From Gemmatimonadota bacterium (GTDB lineage: Bacteria; Gemmatimonadota; Gemmatimonadetes; Gemmatimonadales; GWC2-71-9): 21,789 nt of DNA. Position numbers and translations under genes: made by a program. The stretch's first letter is position 1. Each line of letters starts with the position of its first letter. This document shows, piece after piece, positions 1 to 6,852 of the stretch. The notes under the pieces are model-generated. The model ran no database searches, had not been told where the DNA came from, and saw only the letters and a program-made list of their open reading frames with translations. The stretch lies in the NCBI GenBank assembly GCA_003221825.1, contig QHUE01000182.1:1-21789 (forward strand), written 5' to 3'.

Positions 1-536
1 CCCGTTTCCCGCTCGAGCTCCCCGATCTCCTCCTTCACTTTCTCCATCGGACCTCTGGTATCCGGCCAATCGAACCCGATTCCCGCAGCGCGCTCCTGAA
101 GCCGATACGCCATGAGGAGAGGAGGTAAGGTCGGCGGCAGGCCTGCGAGTGTGCCGCGCTTCCCGCCGGCGCGCGGCTCGCGCCGCTTCACGAGCTCCCA
201 CCCGGCGTGATCGCCGCGGCCGGCACGACCCTCACCGAAGAGATTCGGATGCCGCCGCCACATCTTCTCTTCCAGCGTGTGCGTGACTACTTCCGCATTG
301 AACTGCGACCGCTCTTCGGCGATCACGATCTGAAACGCGAGATGGAGCAGCATGTCGCCGAGCTCGTCGCGCATCGCCTCGGGATCGTCGGTCTGGATCG
401 CGTGATCGAGCTCGAGCGCTTCCTCGACCAGATAGGGACGGAGTGTCTGCGGGGTCTGTGCTCGGTCCCAGGGACACCGCTGGCGCAACTCGCGCACGAG
501 TCCCAGAGCACGTCCAAGCGCTGAATCGCCTTGCAT
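1..536 (-). CDS. mazG: Nucleoside triphosphate pyrophosphohydrolase MazG (3' end cut by window edge)
   Basis: MazG hydrolyses (d)NTPs to NMP and pyrophosphate in the cytoplasm, a house-cleaning role. Reading the minus strand from the ATG at 536-534 gives about 178 residues before the window ends. The N-terminus has the family pattern: RCPWDRAQTP at about residues 20-29, then the metal-binding EExxE (E38, E39, E42) and ExxD (E58, D61), followed by EEKMWRRHPNLFGEGRA and a DHAGWELVKRRE segment. The second MazG half begins near the window edge (LMAYRLQERAAGIGFDWPD). A Shine-Dalgarno GGAGG (complement of 541-545) lies 4 nt before the ATG. The gene is transcribed divergently from alr, with only 33 bp between the two start codons. 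Intact as far as visible; the C-terminus is missing only because the window ends. Confidence 0.95.
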   Translation of the reverse strand, partial: MQGDSALGRALGLVRELRQRCPWDRAQTPQTLRPYLVEEALELDHAIQTDDPEAMRDELGDMLLHLAFQIVIAEERSQFNAEVVTHTLEEKMWRRHPNLFGEGRAGRGDHAGWELVKRREPRAGGKRGTLAGLPPTLPPLLMAYRLQERAAGIGFDWPDTRGPMEKVKEEIGELERET

Positions 537-559
537 TTAGCCTCCGGGCGGGGTATCAT
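531..559 (+). promoter_or_regulatory. Candidate sigma70-type promoter for alr operon
   Basis: TTGCAT (531-536), a 17-bp spacer and TATCAT (554-559). The -10 sits in a perfect 13-bp palindrome (551-563, two 6-bp arms around one base) shared with the minus-strand -10 of mazG. The predicted start of transcription, near 566-570, coincides with the GTG codon at 570. With no Shine-Dalgarno visible, this suggests a leaderless or nearly leaderless message. The -35 matches only the TTG half of the consensus. Confidence 0.5.
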
Positions 560-582
560 ACCCGCGCCAGTGAGCGTGTCAA
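555..582 (-). promoter_or_regulatory. Sigma70-type promoter for mazG
   Basis: On the minus strand a perfect -35 TTGACA (582 to 577) is followed by a 16-bp spacer and TATGAT (560 to 555, 5 of 6 consensus). Transcription would begin near 548, leaving a leader of about 12 nt that contains GGAGG before the ATG at 536. The -35 lies inside the first codons of alr. Confidence 0.75.
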
Positions 583-1643
583 CGAAGGGCGAGGCCTGGG
601 TGGAAGTGGACGTGGAAGCCCTCGTCGACAACGCCCGAACGGTAGCAAAGATAGCAGGCACTCGGCTCCTCCCTGTCGTCAAGGCGAATGCGTACGGGGT
701 CGGAGCCGTCCTCGTATCTAAAGCCCTCGAGCAGCTCGATCCCTGGGGCTACGGCGTCGCCACGATCGAGGAAGGGGCCGAGCTGCGCGCGGCTGGTATC
801 ACCCGGCCGATTCTCGTCTTCATGCCTGCACGCGCGCAACTGTTCGACGCGTATGACCGCCACGAGCTGACACCCGCGCTCGGCGACGCCGGCAGCATTC
901 TCGAGTGGACGACGCGCGCCGAGCGCCCCTTCCATATCGAGATCGATACGGGGATGGGACGCGCCGGCGTGCGGTGGGACGAGGTGGACGAGCTCGGCGC
1001 GGCGGTGGACACGCCGTCGCTCGAAGGGTGCTACACGCATTTCCACTCCGCCGAGCGACAGGACGGATCGGCTGAGCGGCAGCTCGAACGGTTTCTCGGC
1101 GCGGTCGAGCGTCTGCCGCGGCGGCCGGCGCTGTTGCATGTCGCGAATAGCGCCGCCGCGCTGCGTGGCAAGCAGTTCGCGCTCGACCTGGTGCGGCCGG
1201 GGATTTTCCTCTACGGCGGTTCGCCGGCGGACGATCTGCCGCAGCCGCGCCCGGTCGTGAGCGTGCGGGCCAGGGTGCTGAGCGTGCGGCGGATGCGCAC
1301 AGGAGAGACGGCGAGCTACGACACGAGCTGGACGGCGCAGCGGGATACCGTGATCGCGACGCTGCGCTGCGGGTACGCCGACGGGCTCGGGCGCACCGTC
1401 GCCAAGGGGGGAGCAACTGTCCTGCTGCGCGGACAACGCTGCCCGATCGTGGGGCTCGTACAGATGGACATGGCACTCGTCGAAACCGGCACACTGGAGG
1501 TGCAGGTCGGCGACACCGCGACCATCGTGGGCGCGGATGCGAAACAGCACATCACCTTGAAGGAGATCGCGGATTGGAGCGGTAAAGTCCAGCACGAATT
1601 CCTGACGGGACTCGGCGCACGGCTGCCACGCGTCCCGGTGTGA
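570..1643 (+). CDS. alr: Alanine racemase
   Basis: PLP-dependent interconversion of L- and D-alanine, supplying D-Ala for peptidoglycan. With the GTG at 570 as start the protein is 357 aa, a normal length; a TTG at 531 would add 13 residues that do not resemble the family and lie upstream of the promoter -10. The PLP lysine is K38 in VVKANAYG, close to the N-terminus as expected. VRPGIFLYGG, the catalytic tyrosine region ETASYDTSW, RCGYADGLGR and GLVQMDMALVE follow in family order. The GTG at 576 is an alternative start. No ribosome binding site precedes either GTG, which fits leaderless translation from the predicted promoter. First gene of a tightly overlapping operon; its stop overlaps the deoB start (GTGA). 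Confidence 0.95.
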   Translation: MSVSTKGEAWVEVDVEALVDNARTVAKIAGTRLLPVVKANAYGVGAVLVSKALEQLDPWGYGVATIEEGAELRAAGITRPILVFMPARAQLFDAYDRHELTPALGDAGSILEWTTRAERPFHIEIDTGMGRAGVRWDEVDELGAAVDTPSLEGCYTHFHSAERQDGSAERQLERFLGAVERLPRRPALLHVANSAAALRGKQFALDLVRPGIFLYGGSPADDLPQPRPVVSVRARVLSVRRMRTGETASYDTSWTAQRDTVIATLRCGYADGLGRTVAKGGATVLLRGQRCPIVGLVQMDMALVETGTLEVQVGDTATIVGADAKQHITLKEIADWSGKVQHEFLTGLGARLPRVPV

Positions 1644-2815
1644 AATACGGGACGGGCCGGGCCGCCATCATCGTGCTGGATGGACTTGGGATCGGGCCCG
1701 CCCCCGACACGGCGGCCTACGGCGACGCGGGGTCGGACACTTTGGGCAACGTCGCGCGCGCCGTGGGCGGACTGAAGCTGCCGAATCTGGAGAAGCTGGG
1801 GTTGGGGATGGATCGGCGGATCCCTGGGCTTGCGCCCGGGGTCACACCGGCGGCAGCCCACGGGATCGCGGAGCCAGCATCAGCAGGAAAGGACAGCACC
1901 ACCGGGCATTGGGAGATCTGCGGCGTGCTCCTGAAGAAGGCGTTTCGGACGTATCCCCAGGGATTTCCCGTTCCACTGCTGGACGAGTTCGCAAAACGCA
2001 CAGGACGCGGGTGGCTCGGCAACAAAGCGGCGTCGGGTACGGCGATCATCGCCGAGCTCGGCGTCGAGCATCAACGTAGCGGCAAATGGATCGTGTATAC
2101 GTCGGCGGATTCGGTGTTCCAGGTGGCGGCGCACGAAGGAACAGTGCCGCTCGATGAGTTGTACCGCGCCTGCAGCATCGCGCGCGAGATGCTGATCGGG
2201 GAGGAAGCGGTAAGCCGGGTGATCGCGCGGCCCTTCGAAGGCACGGCTGGGGACTACCGCCGGACGCCCAATCGCAAGGATTTTTCGATTGCGCCGACCG
2301 GGACGACGTTGCTCGACCTCATGGCCGATGCCGGCGTCGCGCGTGTCGGGATCGGCAAGGTGGATGATCTGTTCGCGGGCCGGAACATCAGCAGCCAGCA
2401 CACGCCGACGAACGCCGCTGCCTACCGACTCATCGAGCAGGCGCTCGATACGCTGGAGACGGCGTTCGTCTTCGTGAACGTGATCGAATTCGACCAGACG
2501 TGGGGGCACCGCAATGACGTGCCGGGGTTTCATCAGGGTCTCAGAGAGTTGGATGCCTGGATCCCGCGGCTGGTGTCCCGGCTGCAAGCGGACGATTTGG
2601 TGATTCTGACGGCCGATCACGGCAACGATCCGACGACGCCGTCAACCGATCATTCGCGCGAGGTCGTGCCGCTCCTGGTCCTGGGGCCCAACGTGCATCC
2701 CGTGCCGCTCGGGACGCGCCGCACCTTCGCCGACATGGGGCAGACCGTGGCCGAGTACTTCGGCCTGCCGGCGCTCGCGGCGGGCACGTCGTTCCTGAAG
2801 GACGTGTCGGGATGA
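1640..2815 (+). CDS. deoB: Phosphopentomutase
   Basis: Interconverts (deoxy)ribose 1-phosphate and 5-phosphate in nucleoside salvage. The 391-aa protein has the alkaline-phosphatase-superfamily layout: N-terminal metal site VLDGLGIGPAPDTAAYGDAG near residue 12, the phospho-threonine region GKDSTTGHWEICG near residue 86, ASGTAIIAELG, a long cap domain, and the C-terminal metal ligands in TADHGNDPTTPSTDHSRE near residue 320. The GTG start overlaps the alr stop by 4 bases, and its own stop overlaps the cdd start (ATGA). Pairing with cytidine deaminase makes a nucleoside catabolism/salvage couple. Full length and intact. Confidence 0.97.
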   Translation: MKYGTGRAAIIVLDGLGIGPAPDTAAYGDAGSDTLGNVARAVGGLKLPNLEKLGLGMDRRIPGLAPGVTPAAAHGIAEPASAGKDSTTGHWEICGVLLKKAFRTYPQGFPVPLLDEFAKRTGRGWLGNKAASGTAIIAELGVEHQRSGKWIVYTSADSVFQVAAHEGTVPLDELYRACSIAREMLIGEEAVSRVIARPFEGTAGDYRRTPNRKDFSIAPTGTTLLDLMADAGVARVGIGKVDDLFAGRNISSQHTPTNAAAYRLIEQALDTLETAFVFVNVIEFDQTWGHRNDVPGFHQGLRELDAWIPRLVSRLQADDLVILTADHGNDPTTPSTDHSREVVPLLVLGPNVHPVPLGTRRTFADMGQTVAEYFGLPALAAGTSFLKDVSG

Positions 2816-3198
2816 AGGATCTGGTGAAACAGGCGCGTGCGGCGATGCAGCACGCGTGGGCGCCGTACAGCAACTTTCACGTCGGCGCGGCGATCGAGGC
2901 GGCGGACGGGACCGTCTACGTCGGCTGCAACGTCGAAAGCGCGTCGTACGGCCTGACGATCTGTGCGGAGCGTATGGCGCTCGGCGCGGCGGTGGTGGGC
3001 GGCGCGCGCACGCTGAAGCGCCTCGTCGTGACGACGGACGTGGACCCGCCGGCGGCGCCCTGCGGCGCCTGCCGGCAGCTGCTCGCGGAGTTCGGTTTGG
3101 ATCTGGAAGTGACGGCGGTCGGGCCGGCAACCGAGAAACGGTGGACGCTGGCCGCCCTGTTGCCCGACGCTTTTACCAAGGAGACGCTGGACCGGTGA
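2812..3198 (+). CDS. cdd: Cytidine deaminase
   Basis: Zinc enzyme that deaminates cytidine and deoxycytidine to uridine and deoxyuridine. The 128-aa protein has the length of the small homotetrameric type. Seen: the N-terminal WAPYSNFHVGAAI motif, GCNVESASYGLTICAERMA with the zinc-binding Cys and catalytic Glu, and the second zinc motif PCGACRQLLAEF. The start overlaps the deoB stop (ATGA), and its stop overlaps the next gene (GTGA), so translational coupling is likely. Confidence 0.97.
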   Translation: MKDLVKQARAAMQHAWAPYSNFHVGAAIEAADGTVYVGCNVESASYGLTICAERMALGAAVVGGARTLKRLVVTTDVDPPAAPCGACRQLLAEFGLDLEVTAVGPATEKRWTLAALLPDAFTKETLDR

Positions 3199-4496
3199 TA
3201 CGGCGACTCGCCTGTTTCTGCCTCCTGGTGGCGGCTGCCTGTACGGAGCAGTCGACCTCGCCTGGGGTGTGCCCGACCTTTTGTCCGGCCGGGTCGATCG
3301 ACATTCACGACACGATCTTTGCCGCGATCATCGAGCGGGATTCCTCGTTCCGCGGCTATGTGCCGAGCTATCAGGCGGAGGCGATGACGGCCGCGGACGT
3401 GCCCGGCGTGGTTGAGAGCCGCGCGTTTTTCGCCACGGACACCATGTTCCGGCGAGTGACGCCGAAGCTGGGCGACACCACGACCGTGCCGATCAGCGTG
3501 GACTCGACGCGCGTGCGGTTCGTGATCGTGCGCCGCCCCAAGAACACCACGAATCTGCGGCTGCGCCTGTATCAGCTGCCGACCACGGTGGACTCGACGT
3601 CCGACTTTGCGTCGCTCGATTCCTATTTCAACGGACCCCTCGTGGACAGTCTCAACGTGAGCGATCTGCTCGCGCTGCCGGCCATCGGCGACACGCAGAC
3701 CATCCGTCTCTGGGGGGATTCGATTCGCGTGGACACCGCGGGACACGTGCTGCAGATCAGTCGCGTCGACTCGTCGCTGGCGGTCTACTTCAACCTGGAT
3801 TCGCTCCAGGCGCCTCTCAGCGACCCCGACACGGGCCGCCTCGCCTTCGGGGTGCGGGTCGCGGCCGACTCGCTCGCGAGCGTCACGCTCGGAACGACCG
3901 AATCGGGCGGCAACGCGCCCCTGGTGCGCCGCTTCTTGCACTACACGATCCCCGACACGGTCTCGGCGACGCCGGACAGCGTCGTGCACACCGACCGGGC
4001 GCTTGCCAACCGCTTCGACAACTTTGTCTTCACCCCGCCGACGCCGCCGAGCGATTCCAATCTGGCGGTCGGCGGCGTCCCCTCCGCGCGGAGCCTGTTG
4101 CGCGTCGCGATGCCGGCGTTCCTGCACGACAGCATCGACGTCGTGCGCGCGACCCTCGTGCTCGTTCCCGTGAACGCCGTGCAGGGGGCGCCGAGTGATT
4201 CCTTTAAGATTGAGGCACACGCCCTGGCTGCGGATCTGGGTGCGAAGTCCCCGCTCTCGTCCCTCGCCGGAAGCAAGATCATACACATCGGATCTCCCGA
4301 CACAGTGAACATCGAGCTCACCACCCTGGTGCGCTCCTGGTCGCTGGATACGACACTGACGACCGCGTTCATCCTCGGACAGGTGCCCGAAGCGACGTCG
4401 TACACCGAGGTTCGGTTCTATTCGTCGCGCGCGCCCGCATACCGGCCGGCGCTGCATGTGACGTACGTGAAGCGCTTCCGGTTTGGGGAGCCATGA
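3195..4496 (+). CDS. Secreted lipoprotein with repeated beta-sandwich-like regions, function unknown
   Basis: 433 aa from the GTG at 3195, which overlaps the cdd stop (GTGA); a longer upstream reading in this frame runs across cdd and is not coding. The N-terminus MIRRLACFCLLVAAAC is a lipoprotein signal with the lipobox ending at C16, followed by a Cys-rich TEQSTSPGVCPTFCPAG tether. The rest is Ser/Thr/Asp/Val rich. It contains two stretches of the form 'VRATLVLVPV ... SWS ... TAFILGQ' and a closing YRPALHVTYV that resemble DNRLRE-type beta-sandwich domains; this family match is tentative. Its stop overlaps the start of an outer-membrane barrel protein, so the two probably work together at the outer membrane. 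I do not recognise a specific function. Confidence 0.85.
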   Translation: MIRRLACFCLLVAAACTEQSTSPGVCPTFCPAGSIDIHDTIFAAIIERDSSFRGYVPSYQAEAMTAADVPGVVESRAFFATDTMFRRVTPKLGDTTTVPISVDSTRVRFVIVRRPKNTTNLRLRLYQLPTTVDSTSDFASLDSYFNGPLVDSLNVSDLLALPAIGDTQTIRLWGDSIRVDTAGHVLQISRVDSSLAVYFNLDSLQAPLSDPDTGRLAFGVRVAADSLASVTLGTTESGGNAPLVRRFLHYTIPDTVSATPDSVVHTDRALANRFDNFVFTPPTPPSDSNLAVGGVPSARSLLRVAMPAFLHDSIDVVRATLVLVPVNAVQGAPSDSFKIEAHALAADLGAKSPLSSLAGSKIIHIGSPDTVNIELTTLVRSWSLDTTLTTAFILGQVPEATSYTEVRFYSSRAPAYRPALHVTYVKRFRFGEP

Positions 4497-5635
4497 TGGC
4501 GGTTCGGCGGTTCGGCGGTTGGGCGGTTCGGATCGGCGTCCTGGCGGCGGTTTTTCTAACCGCTCAACCGCCGACCCGCTTAACCGCCCAGGATTCCCAG
4601 TTCGGTATCCGCGGCCTCGGCACGCCGGGCAAGTGGGAAAGCGTGCGGGCCAGGTCCACGGGCGGAGCGTTTGCGCCGTTCGACGCGTTTTCGCCCATGA
4701 CGGATGCGTCGCTGGCCGACGTGCGGCGGATGAGCGCCAGCATGGCGAGTGGCACGTCCTGGCGCAACATCGATGCGAGCGGCAGGGCCGCGGCGTTCCG
4801 CGGCACTCGCTTCCCGGCGCTGGTGATCGCCGGGCCGGTCACGTCACGCATCGTCGTGGGAGGCGGCTTCTCGACGTATCTCGACCGCACATTCGGCGTG
4901 GTCATTCAGGACACCATCGACCTGCGCGGCGTGCAGCAGCCGATCACCGACGAGATCACGAGCGATGGCGCGGTGTCCGACCTGCGGCTCGCCGTGGGCG
5001 CGCGCCTGAGCAGCCGGCTGGCGCTGGGGCTGGGTGTGCATCGGCTCACCGGCTCCACGCGCGTCATTGCGACGCGCAGCTTCGCCGATACTGCGAACTA
5101 CCGCACGACCACGGCCCGCGACGAAGTGGCGTACGGCGGCAACGGCGGATCGGCGAGCCTGCTGTTCGATGTGACGCGCGACCTGCGCCTCGGCGGATGG
5201 TTCCGCTCCGACGCGAAACTCCGCGCTGACGTCGGTGGCCGCACCGCGGCCGAGAACGATTTGCCGCTGACGTATGGCGCCGGCGCGCAGTGGCGGGCGG
5301 GGGCGCAGGCGAGCCTCGCGGGGACGGTGACGTGGCGCAATTGGGCCGCCTCGGCGGGCAGCACCGATTCCACCACGCACGACACGTTCAATTGGTCGGT
5401 CGGCGCCGAGATCGGGCGGCCGGGATCGCCGTTTCGGTTTGGCGTGCGGGGTGGGCAGTTGCCCTTCGGCATCGGGAAGACGCCGACCGAGGTCGGCTAC
5501 TCCGCGGGCCTGGGCCGGCAGTTCTCGGGCGGCCGCGGCCGCCTCGACATCGGCATCGAGCGGCTGGAGCGCAGCGGCACGGGGCTCAAAGAGCGCGTCT
5601 GGACGTTTTTGCTGGGGCTGACCGTGCGGCCGTGA
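4493..5635 (+). CDS. Outer-membrane beta-barrel protein (PorV/FadL-like character), function unknown
   Basis: 380 aa, starting at ATG 4493 (or the adjacent ATG 4496) in an ATGA overlap with the lipoprotein. The signal peptide has a basic n-region (VRRFGGWAVR), a hydrophobic core (IGVLAAVFL) and likely cleavage after LTAQ near residue 33. The remainder alternates hydrophobic and polar residues with many Gly and aromatic residues (RLAVGARLSSRLALGLGVHRL, LRLGGWFRSDAKLRADVGG, GVRGGQLPFGIG), as in beta-barrel strands, and ends in a strand-like VWTFLLGLTVRP. The DNA for the signal peptide consists of two inverted arrays of an 8-bp repeat. I cannot name the substrate. Transport or structural roles are both possible. 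Confidence 0.85.
   Translation: MMAVRRFGGWAVRIGVLAAVFLTAQPPTRLTAQDSQFGIRGLGTPGKWESVRARSTGGAFAPFDAFSPMTDASLADVRRMSASMASGTSWRNIDASGRAAAFRGTRFPALVIAGPVTSRIVVGGGFSTYLDRTFGVVIQDTIDLRGVQQPITDEITSDGAVSDLRLAVGARLSSRLALGLGVHRLTGSTRVIATRSFADTANYRTTTARDEVAYGGNGGSASLLFDVTRDLRLGGWFRSDAKLRADVGGRTAAENDLPLTYGAGAQWRAGAQASLAGTVTWRNWAASAGSTDSTTHDTFNWSVGAEIGRPGSPFRFGVRGGQLPFGIGKTPTEVGYSAGLGRQFSGGRGRLDIGIERLERSGTGLKERVWTFLLGLTVRP
4498..4589 (+). repeat. Inverted pair of 4x octamer tandem repeats within a signal-peptide coding region
   Basis: GGCGGTTn occurs four times in a row with exact 8-bp period (4498, 4506, 4514, 4522). After a 28-nt gap its reverse complement, AACCGCnn, occurs four times with the same period (4558, 4566, 4574, 4582; the third is degenerate). 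The RNA could fold into a long imperfect stem with loop 4530-4557, starting 5 nt after the start codon. The arms encode the n- and c-regions of the signal peptide and the loop encodes the hydrophobic core. Confidence 0.9.
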
Positions 5636-6852
5636 ACGTCTACTTCCACACCTTCGGGTGCAAAGCCAACCAGTACGACACCGAGCGGGTGCGTCAGGCG
5701 TTCGACGACCGCGGCGCGGTCGTCGTGGACGACCCCGCGCTCGCCGATCTCGCCGTCATCAACTCCTGCACCGTCACCAACGAAAGCGAAGTGAAGCTAC
5801 GCCGCTTCGTGCGCCATCTCGCGAAGACCGGGCGTGCCCAGACGATTGTGATGGGATGCGCGGCGGCGCTCGATGACGGTACGATCGCGGCGCTGCCCGG
5901 CGTCCGGGCGGTCGTGGCGAACGCGGATCCCGCGATAGTGTTGCGCACGGCGGGGTTCGATGATGTAGGGGCGCAGCATGCTGCGCCCCTACCTGGTGGT
6001 ACCAAATCCCGTGCGTTATTGAAAATCCAGGATGGCTGCGACGAGCATTGCACGTTCTGCGCGACGACCCTGGCGCGGGGCGCAAACCGGTCGCGGCCCG
6101 TCGCGGAGCTGGTGGACGAGGCGCGGGCGCTGGCAGAGCAGCATGCCGAGATCGTGCTGACGGGCGTGCACATCGGAACCTGGGGCCGAGGGGCTGGGGA
6201 TCAGGGAGTGGCCCGCACTCTGGGCCAGCTCCTTGAAGCCCTGATTGCCGCCGTGCCCGAGGTCCGCTTTCGCCTCGGCAGCGTCGAAGCCACGGAAGTC
6301 GACGAGACGCTCGCCCGGCTCTTCATCGACGCGCCCCGCAACGTGGCCGCGCATCTGCACGCGCCGCTGCAGTCTGGGTCCAACCGCCTCCTCAAGCGCA
6401 TGGGCCGGCATTGGTACACGGCGGAATCCTATCGCGCCCGGATCGAGTGGCTGGCGGCGCGGCTCCCGGTGTTCGGCCTTGGCGCGGATATCATCGCCGG
6501 ATTCCCGGGCGAAACCGACGCAGATCACCACGCCTCTCTTATGCTGTTACACGCCCTGCCTTTTACATACATCCACGTCTTTCCATTCTCCGTGCGCCCC
6601 GATGCGCCCGCCGCGAGGCTCGCCGGCCAGCTTCCCCCTGAAGTGATTCGTGCTCGCGCGCGCGAGCTCCGTGAGCTCGGTGAGGCGAAAGGCGCGGCCT
6701 ACCGCGCGAGCAGAGTAGGGCAGGCGGCCGATGGAGTCGTGTCGGGGCGGCAGCAGGGCCGCCTGGAGGTGATGACGCAGGATTATCTGAGCGTCTATCT
6801 TGATACGCACCGGTGGGACGGGCGTCCCCGCTTCGAGGTGACGGTCAACTGA
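5632..6852 (+). CDS. mtaB: tRNA t6A37 C2-methylthiotransferase MtaB
   Basis: Radical-SAM enzyme that converts t6A37 to ms2t6A37 in ANN-decoding tRNAs. The protein is 406 aa from the GTG at 5632, in a GTGA overlap with the preceding gene. The N-terminal MTTase domain starts VNVYFHTFGCKANQYD with cluster cysteines C10, C46 (NSCTVTN) and C76 (GCAA). The radical-SAM motif CxxxCxxC is C136, C140, C143 (DGCDEHCTFC). A TRAM-like end follows. The MtaB-type FGCKANQ and DGCDEHCTFCATTLARG signatures separate it from MiaB next door. Residues 112-120, in the linker between the domains, are encoded by a perfect 28-bp palindrome that looks like an inserted repeat. Confidence 0.93.
   Translation: MNVYFHTFGCKANQYDTERVRQAFDDRGAVVVDDPALADLAVINSCTVTNESEVKLRRFVRHLAKTGRAQTIVMGCAAALDDGTIAALPGVRAVVANADPAIVLRTAGFDDVGAQHAAPLPGGTKSRALLKIQDGCDEHCTFCATTLARGANRSRPVAELVDEARALAEQHAEIVLTGVHIGTWGRGAGDQGVARTLGQLLEALIAAVPEVRFRLGSVEATEVDETLARLFIDAPRNVAAHLHAPLQSGSNRLLKRMGRHWYTAESYRARIEWLAARLPVFGLGADIIAGFPGETDADHHASLMLLHALPFTYIHVFPFSVRPDAPAARLAGQLPPEVIRARARELRELGEAKGAAYRASRVGQAADGVVSGRQQGRLEVMTQDYLSVYLDTHRWDGRPRFEVTVN
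5965..5992. repeat. Perfect 28-bp REP-like palindrome inside mtaB
   Basis: The 28 bp from GTAGGGGCGC to GCGCCCCTAC are exactly self-complementary around a central GCATGC (5976-5981). It encodes VGAQHAAPL in frame, in the variable linker before the radical-SAM domain. Palindromes of this look (GTAGGGGCG arms) are, to my knowledge, dispersed repeats in many environmental genomes, usually outside genes. Confidence 0.9.

Noticed and set aside
2916..4457. 513-codon minus-strand frame opposite cdd and the lipoprotein gene
   Set aside because: Arg/His-rich composition, no Shine-Dalgarno or family signature; the + strand has a lipobox protein in tight overlap with its neighbours.
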